A stretch of 8,161 nt of DNA from an uncultured Bacillota bacterium (GTDB lineage Bacteria > Bacillota > Clostridia > Peptostreptococcales > Anaerovoracaceae), in assembly GCA_946638265.1 (NCBI GenBank), contig CAMPBN010000044.1, positions 1 to 8,161 on the forward strand. The letters run 5' to 3'. How positions within the stretch are numbered: the first letter of the stretch is position 1; the number at the start of each line of letters is the position of its first letter. Made by a program: the position numbers and the translations under genes. The notes below the pieces were generated by a model, which did no database searches, was not told the origin of the DNA, and was given only the letters and a program-made list of their open reading frames with translations. Of the stretch, positions 1 through 5,402 are shown in pieces.

Positions 1-331
1 GGTGGAGGCATTCCCGGGCAATATCATCCTCATCGCGGGCGGATATGACAAGGGCGTGGAGTTTGACGATCTGATCAAGAGCTTTAACGGCAGAGTAAAG
101 CACATGGTGCTGCTGGGCAAGACTGCACAGAAAATCAAGGAAACTGCCGAAAAATACGGCTTTACCAATATCACAATGTGCAAAGACATGGCAGAATGCG
201 TACGCAGTGCGGCAAACATCGCCAAGGAAGGCGACATCGTACTTCTGTCTCCTGCATGCGCAAGCTGGGATATGTACACATGTTTCGAACAGCGCGGCGA
301 GCACTTCAAGACGCTCGTAAATGACCTGTAA
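1..331 (+). CDS. murD: UDP-N-acetylmuramoylalanine--D-glutamate ligase (MurD), C-terminal part
   Basis: This is the C-terminal end of MurD, the cytoplasmic ATP-dependent ligase that adds D-glutamate to UDP-MurNAc-L-Ala during peptidoglycan precursor synthesis. The reading frame is open from the window edge (codons begin at base 2) to a TAA at 329-331, giving about 109 residues. The GTG at base 2 is internal, not a start. Visible family marks are the IAGGYDKG segment near the edge and, close to the end, LLSPACASWDMYTCFEQRG. The latter matches the conserved SPACAS-D-x(4)-FxxRG block of the third Mur ligase domain, which contacts the amino acid substrate and distinguishes MurD from MurC, MurE and MurF. 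The ATP-binding and central domains lie outside the window. The gap to ftsW is only 27 bases with no terminator, so the two are probably co-transcribed, as murD-spoVE-murG are in Bacillus. Confidence 0.95.
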   Translation, partial: VEAFPGNIILIAGGYDKGVEFDDLIKSFNGRVKHMVLLGKTAQKIKETAEKYGFTNITMCKDMAECVRSAANIAKEGDIVLLSPACASWDMYTCFEQRGEHFKTLVNDL

Positions 332-344
332 TCATCAAAGGATC

Positions 345-350
345 AGGAAA
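345..350 (+). promoter_or_regulatory. Ribosome binding site of ftsW
   Basis: AGGAAA lies 8 bases before the ATG at 359. A second purine block, AAAGGA at 337-342, is probably too far away (16 bases). The match is moderate and weaker than the AGGAGG sites of later genes in the window. Confidence 0.5.
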
Positions 351-358
351 AACGGGAA

Positions 359-1501
359 ATGGCAAAAAAATATCGCTTTAAGAAAACTAAAAAAAGTGCA
401 ATGGACTACATGCTGGCGGCTTTAGTGCTGGTGCTGGTGGCTTTTGGCGTAATCATGGTATTCAGCGCCAGCTACTACTATTCCATCAACACCACAGGCA
501 GCGCATATTCTTTCCTGATCAAGGACGGATTTTATGCTGTCACCGGCTTTGCGCTGATGTTTTTCATGACATTCTTTGACTACGGCAGACTCAGAGCAGC
601 AGCCTGGCCTATGCTGATAATATCGCTGGTGCTGCTTTGCCTGCTGTTCACACCGCTGGGCGTAACCATCAACTATGCTACGCGCTGGATCGGAGTGGGC
701 AAAATCACGTTCATGCCGGGTGAGTTTGCAAAAATTGCCGTTATCATCTTTGTCTCATGGTTTTTCTCCAGAGACCAGCGCCTAATCCTCTCGTTTTCGC
801 GGGGCATTGCGCCGATGATAGGGCTTTGCGGCATCTACGGACTTTTGGTTATGTTGCAGCCGAATATGTCCACTGCCATCACTATTGTAGGCATCGTGTT
901 CGGCATTATGTTTATGGCGGGGATGCAATGGATATGGATTATCGGCGGCGGCGCACTGGGCGTGGCCGCGGGAGCTCTTCTGATCTTCAGCGATCAGGAC
1001 GGCTACAGACTAAAGCGTGTCACATCCTTTATGAACCCGTTTGCGGATCGTTTGGGTGAAGGCTATCAGGTAGTTCAGTCGCTCCTGGCTTTGGGCTCGA
1101 GCGGATTTTTCGGAGTGGGTCTGGGCAAGAGCATCCAGAAAAATCTCTATTTGCCTGAACCGCAAAACGACTTTATCCTGGCAATCATCGGCGAGGAGCT
1201 GGGATTTCTGGGTATTTTGATCCTGCTTACGGTATATATTTTGCTCATCTGGAGAGGATTTCATATAGCGCTGAATGCCAAGGATATGTTCGGCACTCTG
1301 CTGGCCGGAGGCATCACCTTCATGATTGCTATTCAGGTGATAATGAATGTGGCTGTTGCCACCTCGTCCATGCCGCCTACGGGCGTGACATTGCCTTTCG
1401 TATCATACGGAGGTAACGCGCTTTGGCTGTTTATGGGTTCTGCGGGGATTTTGCTCAATATTTCACGCAATCAAAAGATTCAGGAAGAGGACATCGAATG
1501 A
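359..1501 (+). CDS. ftsW: SEDS-family peptidoglycan glycosyltransferase FtsW/SpoVE
   Basis: This is a 380-residue polytopic membrane protein of the SEDS family (FtsW, RodA, SpoVE). These proteins polymerise lipid II glycan strands outside the membrane together with a class B penicillin-binding protein. A lysine/arginine-rich cytoplasmic N-terminus (residues 2-12) is followed by about ten hydrophobic segments. Family motifs visible are FMPGEFAK (118-125), QPNMSTA (167-173), the block YQVVQSLLALGSSGFFGVG (236-254), the loop LPEPQNDF (265-272) followed by IIGEELG (276-282), and PPTGVTLPFVSYGG (339-352). Asp271 in the loop fits the conserved aspartate regarded as catalytic in the family. The position between murD and murG is that of spoVE in Bacillus. 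Sequence alone does not separate the vegetative (FtsW) from the sporulation (SpoVE) role. The stop codon overlaps the murG start (ATGA), suggesting translational coupling. Confidence 0.93.
   Translation: MAKKYRFKKTKKSAMDYMLAALVLVLVAFGVIMVFSASYYYSINTTGSAYSFLIKDGFYAVTGFALMFFMTFFDYGRLRAAAWPMLIISLVLLCLLFTPLGVTINYATRWIGVGKITFMPGEFAKIAVIIFVSWFFSRDQRLILSFSRGIAPMIGLCGIYGLLVMLQPNMSTAITIVGIVFGIMFMAGMQWIWIIGGGALGVAAGALLIFSDQDGYRLKRVTSFMNPFADRLGEGYQVVQSLLALGSSGFFGVGLGKSIQKNLYLPEPQNDFILAIIGEELGFLGILILLTVYILLIWRGFHIALNAKDMFGTLLAGGITFMIAIQVIMNVAVATSSMPPTGVTLPFVSYGGNALWLFMGSAGILLNISRNQKIQEEDIE
1487..1490 (+). promoter_or_regulatory. Ribosome binding site that sets the murG start
   Basis: GAGG, within the purine run AGGAAGAGG at 1482-1490, lies 7 bases before the ATG at 1498. 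This supports the internal ATG as the murG start rather than the upstream in-frame ATG at 1423, which would sit deep inside ftsW. Confidence 0.7.
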
Positions 1502-2595
1502 AAGTGATAATGACAGGCGGCGGCACGGGCGGACATATCTATCCTGCCATCGCCATTGCAAATAAGATAAAAGAAAAGTGTCCGGAGGCGGAGATACTCT
1601 TTGTGGGCACCAAAAGGGGAATGGAAAAGGAACTGGTGCCGAAAAGCGGCTATCCGCTGGAGTTCATTACAGTCAGTGGATTTAACAGAAAAAACCTTCT
1701 GAAAAATTTCAAGACTGCGGCAGATCTTTTGAAAGGCAATCGTGAGGCAAGAAGCATCATCAAAAGCTTCAAACCGGACATCGTTATCGGCACGGGAGGC
1801 TACGTCTGTGGACCTGTGGTAAGGGCTGCGAAAAAGCTTGGCTGCCGCACTTTTATCCACGAGCAGAACGCATACCCGGGTATGACCAACAAACTTCTGG
1901 AAAAATACGTGGAGAAGGTTTTTGTGGCCTTTGCGGATGCGAAAAAATATTTTAAGCACCCTGAAAAGCTGATGGTGACAGGCAATCCTGTCAGAAAAGT
2001 TTTTTACGACGCCGATCCGGCCGAGGCCAAAAAGAAGCTTGGACTTGCCGAAAACGAATTTGCGATTCTTTCTTTCGGCGGCAGTCTGGGCGCTTTAAAG
2101 CTCAACCAAATGATGCTGGAGCTTTTTGAAAAATTTAACGGCGTCGAGGGAATTCATCTGTATTTTGTTACAGGTAAGTATTATAATAAGAGCGTGAAAG
2201 AGGAGCTTGCCGCAAGAGGTATTGAAATCTGCGACAATGTGACTGTTATGGAATATATCGACCACATGGAAAAATATCTGCCTGCGGCAGATGTGATTAT
2301 TTCCAGGTCGGGAGCTTTGGCAGTATCCGAGATTACGGTAGCGGGCAGGGCTTCCATCATGGTGCCTTCTCCGAATGTTACCGGCAATCACCAATATTTC
2401 AATGCCAAGAGCGTGGCAGATGTGGGCGGGGCATTCCTCATCGAGGAGAAGGACCTGACTGCAGAGCTTCTTTACGAAAAAATTATGTATCTTAAGGAAA
2501 ACGAAGCTGCGCGGCACGCCATGGAGCAAAACAGCAGGATGGCGGCGCCGGAGGATGCGGCTGAGATCATAGCGGACTACGTGCTGGGGCACTAG
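1498..2595 (+). CDS. murG: MurG: undecaprenyl-PP-MurNAc-pentapeptide N-acetylglucosaminyltransferase
   Basis: MurG is a peripheral inner-face membrane GT-B glycosyltransferase that transfers GlcNAc from UDP-GlcNAc to lipid I, making lipid II. The 365-residue product is the usual family length. The N-terminal glycine-rich loop TGGGTGGHIYPA (residues 6-17) opens the acceptor domain. GTGGYVCGP (98-106) and HEQNAYPG (121-128) are further acceptor-domain signatures. The C-terminal donor domain has FGGSLGA (193-199), SRSGALAVSEI (269-279) and PSPNVTGNHQYFNA (290-303), which bind UDP-GlcNAc. The start at 1498 is chosen because translation from there begins directly with the family's MKVIMTGGGTGGH N-terminus and has a good ribosome binding site. 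An in-frame ATG at 1423 would add 25 residues coded inside ftsW. The four-base overlap with ftsW suggests coupled translation. murB, which follows murG in Bacillus, is absent here. Confidence 0.97.
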   Translation: MKVIMTGGGTGGHIYPAIAIANKIKEKCPEAEILFVGTKRGMEKELVPKSGYPLEFITVSGFNRKNLLKNFKTAADLLKGNREARSIIKSFKPDIVIGTGGYVCGPVVRAAKKLGCRTFIHEQNAYPGMTNKLLEKYVEKVFVAFADAKKYFKHPEKLMVTGNPVRKVFYDADPAEAKKKLGLAENEFAILSFGGSLGALKLNQMMLELFEKFNGVEGIHLYFVTGKYYNKSVKEELAARGIEICDNVTVMEYIDHMEKYLPAADVIISRSGALAVSEITVAGRASIMVPSPNVTGNHQYFNAKSVADVGGAFLIEEKDLTAELLYEKIMYLKENEAARHAMEQNSRMAAPEDAAEIIADYVLGH

Positions 2596-2635
2596 CCTCC
2601 GGCGCGGGCAGCGCGCAGCGCTGCCGCCGCGCAGG
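2596..2635 (+). other. GC-rich hairpin between murG and ftsQ
   Basis: Directly after the murG stop codon lies a strong inverted repeat. GGCAGCGC (2607-2614) pairs perfectly with GCGCTGCC (2618-2625) around a GCA loop. GCGCG (2602-2606) pairs with CGCGC (2628-2632) past a two-base bulge, and CCT (2596-2598) can pair with AGG (2633-2635). From 2596 to 2632, 33 of 37 bases are G or C, far above the flanking sequence. No T-run follows, so it is not a standard intrinsic terminator. It could be an RNA-stabilising or processing structure, a transcription pause site, or one copy of a dispersed repeat. Which of these applies is inference. Confidence 0.7.
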
Positions 2636-2659
2636 TATTGTGATGAGAAAACAGGTTTT

Positions 2660-2665
2660 GGAGAG
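2660..2665 (+). promoter_or_regulatory. Ribosome binding site of ftsQ/divIB
   Basis: GGAGAG lies 5 bases before the ATG at 2671. It supports that start, which is also followed by the expected lysine-rich cytoplasmic N-terminus. Confidence 0.6.
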
Positions 2666-2670
2666 AATTA

Positions 2671-3414
2671 ATGGCAGAAAAGAAGAAAAAGAGAAGAAAA
2701 AAACATTATTTCCTGCGGTTTGTGCTTTTCATCGCTCTGGTCGCAGGAGTTATTGCATTGCTCAATTCCTCGCTTTTCGACCTTAAAAAGATAGAGGTGG
2801 AGGGCAACAGTTATTTTACCAGCGAGCAGGTAATCGAACGAAGCGGCGCCAAAATAGGCAAAAATCTGTTCTTTGGCATCGACAAAAAAGACATGCAAAA
2901 GGCGCTTTTCAAAGACCCTTATGTGAAGGGGCTGAAGATCAGCCGCAAGCTGCCGGGCACATTGGTGATTTCTCTGGAAGAACGCACCGAAGCTGCTGCC
3001 ATTCCTTATTCGGATTTGTTTGTTATCACAGATCCGGAGGGATTGGTACTCCGCACCACCGAAGTGGAGCCAAAGCTTCCGCTTCTCATCGGTCTCACCA
3101 TCAAGAGCATGGATGCCGGCAAAGCGCTGGAAGTGGAAGAAAATTCGATTTTGAACGATACCCTGAGCCTGATAGCGCAAATGCACAAAAGCGACGTATA
3201 TTTCAAAAAGATTGATATCAGCAAGGTCATGGTCAAGGCATATGTGTATGATTATCTCATCTGCCAGGGCATGCCTGACGATATAGAAGCCGCCCTCAAA
3301 GACGGCACGCTTCAGAATATGTTATATCAGCTGTATTCAGGCGGCATCGAGCGCGGTACCATCTCTGTCACCGCAGACACCGCCAATATGGCGTTCAGCC
3401 CTTTATATGAGTAG
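2671..3414 (+). CDS. ftsQ: Cell division protein FtsQ/DivIB
   Basis: This is a 247-residue single-pass membrane protein of the FtsQ/DivIB family, a structural divisome component that partners FtsL and FtsB/DivIC outside the membrane. A very basic cytoplasmic tail (KKKKRRKK, residues 4-11) is followed by one transmembrane helix (about 13-31). An extracytoplasmic POTRA domain follows (about 36-105), recognisable from FDLKKIEVEGNSYFTSEQV and the later LPGTLVISLEER. Residues about 110-247 form the beta domain, with the DPEGLVLR segment typical of the family. The basic N-terminus and small size fit the Gram-positive DivIB form. Sequence identity in this family is low, so the call rests on architecture, the POTRA pattern and the position between murG and the DUF881/Sbp genes. 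The stop codon at 3412-3414 overlaps the ribosome binding site of the next gene. Confidence 0.9.
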   Translation: MAEKKKKRRKKHYFLRFVLFIALVAGVIALLNSSLFDLKKIEVEGNSYFTSEQVIERSGAKIGKNLFFGIDKKDMQKALFKDPYVKGLKISRKLPGTLVISLEERTEAAAIPYSDLFVITDPEGLVLRTTEVEPKLPLLIGLTIKSMDAGKALEVEENSILNDTLSLIAQMHKSDVYFKKIDISKVMVKAYVYDYLICQGMPDDIEAALKDGTLQNMLYQLYSGGIERGTISVTADTANMAFSPLYE

Positions 3415-3418
3415 GAGG
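3413..3418 (+). promoter_or_regulatory. Ribosome binding site of the first DUF881 gene
   Basis: A perfect AGGAGG lies 10 bases before the ATG at 3429 and overlaps the last two bases of the ftsQ stop codon. A TTG at 3421 is closer but reaches a stop codon after three codons, so it cannot be the start. Confidence 0.75.
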
Positions 3419-3428
3419 AATTGACCGG

Positions 3429-4160
3429 ATGAAAAAGATTGCGCCGGGTGTTGTGATCGGCATCACTGCGGTATTTATAGGACTGGTTTTGTCCATGCAG
3501 ATTCTCACTACTTCGGGCTCGGATCAGGGCGGTCTGGTACCTCTTGCCAAGCTCAAGGACTATGAGCAGGAGCTGAAGCAGGTAAGAGAAGAAAAGGAAG
3601 AAGCGCTTTCCCAGTTGAACGAACTGCAGGAACGCCTTGAAAACATAGAAAAAGAAGAAGCGGAAGACGATACTCTCATCGAGGCGCTCGTGGACGATAT
3701 TGCCAAATACAAGCTGGCGGCAGGCAGCACCGATGTAGAGGGGCCGGGCGTGGTGATCACCATCAAAAATCCGGACAACATGGATCCCTATGCGGGTAAT
3801 ACCGATGTTATTACTTACAATTACGAACTTCTGCTGAGCCTGGTCAACAAGCTGAAGGAAGCGGGCGCGGAAGCCATTTCCATCAACGAGCATCGCATCG
3901 TGCAGACCACGGAGATCAGCTTGGCATCAAACCATATCAATATCAACGGCAATGCCACGGCGGCGCCGTATTATGTCAAGGCTATCGGAAATCCTTCCAC
4001 CATATCCAATGCGCTCACTATCAGGAATGGCATCGTGGAAACCATGCGAAACAGCTACGGCCTTTCAGTCAGCATAGATGAAAAATCCGACGTCACCATA
4101 GGAAAGTACAGCGGGATTTTGAATTTCAAATATGCCCAGCCAATGGAGGCGAATCAGTAA
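3429..4160 (+). CDS. DUF881 membrane-anchored coiled-coil protein (YlxW/YlxX family), first copy
   Basis: This 243-residue protein belongs to the DUF881 family, found as YlxW and YlxX in the Bacillus division cluster; no molecular function is established. One N-terminal transmembrane helix or uncleaved signal anchor (about 5-25) follows a short MKK tail, putting the bulk of the protein outside the membrane. Residues about 40-80 are strongly charged, with regular leucines, and predict a coiled coil. The DUF881 domain (about 90-238) contains VEGPGVVITI (103-112), AGAEAISINEHRI (145-157), YYVKAIGNP (171-179) and the closing FKYAQP (233-238). The layout of anchor, coiled coil and globular domain resembles other divisome proteins, so a role in envelope assembly at the septum is plausible from context only. 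It is a diverged paralogue of the next gene, which it overlaps by one base (TAATG). Confidence 0.88.
   Translation: MKKIAPGVVIGITAVFIGLVLSMQILTTSGSDQGGLVPLAKLKDYEQELKQVREEKEEALSQLNELQERLENIEKEEAEDDTLIEALVDDIAKYKLAAGSTDVEGPGVVITIKNPDNMDPYAGNTDVITYNYELLLSLVNKLKEAGAEAISINEHRIVQTTEISLASNHININGNATAAPYYVKAIGNPSTISNALTIRNGIVETMRNSYGLSVSIDEKSDVTIGKYSGILNFKYAQPMEANQ
4145..4149 (+). promoter_or_regulatory. Ribosome binding site of the second DUF881 gene
   Basis: GGAGG lies 10 bases before the ATG at 4160, inside the 3' end of the preceding gene. With the one-base stop/start overlap, this suggests translational coupling of the two paralogues. Confidence 0.65.
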
Positions 4161-4894
4161 TGTGCAGAGAGAAAAAGGCAAAAGCATTGCTCTTTGTCAT
4201 GTGCATCGTCATCGGGGCGCTGCTCGTGTCCCAATTCAGGTACTCGGACGGCGGCAAGATGTACGTGTCGGCAGGGGCCATATCTGAATACGAAGCCCTG
4301 ATAGCCTCTGAGCAGGAGGCTACAGCCAACGTAAAACTTCAGATAGAAGAAGCAGAGCAGATCCTCCAAAGCTACGAGGAAAATGCCAAAAAGAAAGACA
4401 ACGAGATCATGGCGGAAAAGCTTCGCAGCGAGCTTTCGGGATATCTAACCATGTCTTCTGCGGAAACCGTGCATGGCCCAGGCGTGGTGATTACGGTGGA
4501 TGACGGAGACAGAGAGCTGATCGAAGGCGAAGATATCAACAATCTGCTGGTGCACGATGCCGATATCCTCATGATCATAAACGAGCTGAAAAAATGCAAG
4601 GCCGAAGCGATTTCCGTAAACGGCCATCGCATTACACCATATACTTCCATCGTCTGCTCCGGATATACGGTGCGTATGGACGGAGTCACATATGCCCGGC
4701 CTTTTGAAATCGCAGCCATAGGAGATGCCAAGCGAATCTCTACCACGCTGCTTTCGTCGGAAGGCTACGGCACATCGCTAAAACAGTTTGGTGTCAGATT
4801 TTCCATCGAATATGCGGAAGACCTGACCATAGCGGCATCCGATAGCGGCAAGACCTTCAAATATGCCCGCGAAGAAGAAGCCGAAACTGAATAG
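4160..4894 (+). CDS. DUF881 membrane-anchored coiled-coil protein (YlxW/YlxX family), second copy
   Basis: This is the second DUF881 protein in tandem, 244 residues. It has the same plan as the first: a basic tail (CREKKAK), one transmembrane helix (about 8-25), a charged, likely coiled-coil stretch (about 40-90), then the DUF881 domain. The family landmarks sit at nearly the same positions: VHGPGVVITV (104-113), KAEAISVNGHRI (147-158), FEIAAIGD (182-189) and FKYARE (233-238). Outside these blocks the two proteins are quite different, so the duplication is old and they probably do not simply replace each other. The function is unknown, and a joint membrane complex with the first copy and Sbp is inference from conserved gene neighbourhood. 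The stop codon lies in the ribosome binding site of sbp. Confidence 0.88.
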   Translation: MCREKKAKALLFVMCIVIGALLVSQFRYSDGGKMYVSAGAISEYEALIASEQEATANVKLQIEEAEQILQSYEENAKKKDNEIMAEKLRSELSGYLTMSSAETVHGPGVVITVDDGDRELIEGEDINNLLVHDADILMIINELKKCKAEAISVNGHRITPYTSIVCSGYTVRMDGVTYARPFEIAAIGDAKRISTTLLSSEGYGTSLKQFGVRFSIEYAEDLTIAASDSGKTFKYAREEEAETE

Positions 4895-4897
4895 GAG
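4893..4897 (+). promoter_or_regulatory. Ribosome binding site that sets the sbp start
   Basis: AGGAG lies 7 bases before the ATG at 4905 and overlaps the TAG stop of the previous gene. The alternative in-frame ATG at 4863 has no purine-rich site before it, so this element decides the start in favour of 4905. Confidence 0.7.
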
Positions 4898-4904
4898 AAA
4901 CAAA

Positions 4905-5276
4905 ATGATATTCGTACTTATATTGGCAGGACTGGCCATCGGACTTGGCATAGGCTTTGCATTCAATATCACATTCCCGACCGCATACTCGTTTTACATC
5001 ACCATGGCGCTTTTGGCGGCAATGGACTCCGTGGCGGGTGCGGCCAGGTCTCATATGGAAGGCAAGTATGACAGCCTTGTGTTCATCACGGGTTTTGTCT
5101 GCAACGCCATATTGGCGGGGCTTTTGACGCTGATGGGCGACAAATTGGGCATCCCGCTCTATTATGCGGCCATTCTGGTCTTCGGCGGCAGGCTGTTCAA
5201 CAACCTCGCAGTCATCAGAAGGATCGCCTTGGACAAATTTTTGGAGAAGAGAAAGCAACAAAGTTGGGAAAAATAG
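4905..5276 (+). CDS. sbp: Small basic membrane protein Sbp (DUF1290 family)
   Basis: This 123-residue integral membrane protein matches the Sbp/DUF1290 family, close to the size of Bacillus Sbp and at the same place, after two DUF881 genes and before ftsZ. It shows about four hydrophobic segments (1-20, 27-45, 57-77, 81-101) and a basic C-terminal tail (RRIALDKFLEKRKQQ). Recognisable family stretches are ALLAAMDSVAGAARSHMEGK (35-54), the GDKLGIPLYYAAILVFGGRL block (78-97) and FNNLAVIRR (98-106). The function is unknown. Linkage to DUF881 and ftsZ suggests an envelope or division role, which is inference. The start at 4905 is preferred because it has a ribosome binding site and opens directly with the first membrane helix. 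Starting at 4863 would add 14 mostly basic residues and overlap the previous gene by 32 bases. Confidence 0.88.
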   Translation: MIFVLILAGLAIGLGIGFAFNITFPTAYSFYITMALLAAMDSVAGAARSHMEGKYDSLVFITGFVCNAILAGLLTLMGDKLGIPLYYAAILVFGGRLFNNLAVIRRIALDKFLEKRKQQSWEK

Positions 5277-5336
5277 AAGAAATACCGGGCTAACAAAATA
5301 TTGTGGCGAAAAAACGGATTTTGCCATTAAATATAC

Positions 5337-5365
5337 TAGAAATAGTCACCGGTATATGGTATAAT
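5337..5365 (+). promoter_or_regulatory. Probable extended -10 promoter for ftsZ
   Basis: The 126-base gap between sbp and ftsZ holds a consensus -10 box TATAAT (5360-5365) preceded by TGG (5357-5359), an extended -10 element. The -35 position at 17-base spacing (TAGAAA, 5337-5342) is poor, as often seen with extended -10 promoters. Transcription would begin near 5372, leaving a short leader of about 30 bases with the ftsZ ribosome binding site. This would give ftsZ its own supply of transcript beside read-through from the cluster. No terminator is seen after sbp. A sigma-H-type site, known upstream of Bacillus ftsAZ, is not evident. Confidence 0.65.
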
Positions 5366-5389
5366 TTTGCCGTAATTGAAAAAATAATC

Positions 5390-5395
5390 GGGAGG
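5390..5395 (+). promoter_or_regulatory. Ribosome binding site of ftsZ
   Basis: GGGAGG lies 7 bases before the ATG at 5403. A nearer ATG at 5396 is in another frame and directly abuts the site, so it is not used. Confidence 0.75.
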
Positions 5396-5402
5396 ATGGA
5401 AT

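Noticed and set aside
2..4. GTG at base 2 as a start codon for a 109-residue protein
   Set aside because: The sequence is the interior of MurD domain 3, so the gene simply begins before the window.
757..1059. 100-residue + strand frame inside ftsW
   Set aside because: It is rich in Arg, His and Cys with no family features, is nested out of frame in a well-supported gene, and is a shadow frame.
1423..1497. N-terminal extension of murG
   Set aside because: The 25 extra residues are coded within ftsW and are not part of the MurG family. ATG 1498 has a ribosome binding site and the correct N-terminus.
5304..5327. Weak inverted repeat (GGCGAAAA / TTTTGCC) after sbp as a terminator
   Set aside because: The stem is short and AT-rich, has a bulge, and is not followed by a T-run.
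5321..5337. TTGCCA (5321-5326) with TATACT (5332-5337) as an ftsZ promoter
   Set aside because: The boxes are 5 bases apart, and TTGCCA is 33 bases from the TATAAT at 5360. Neither spacing works.
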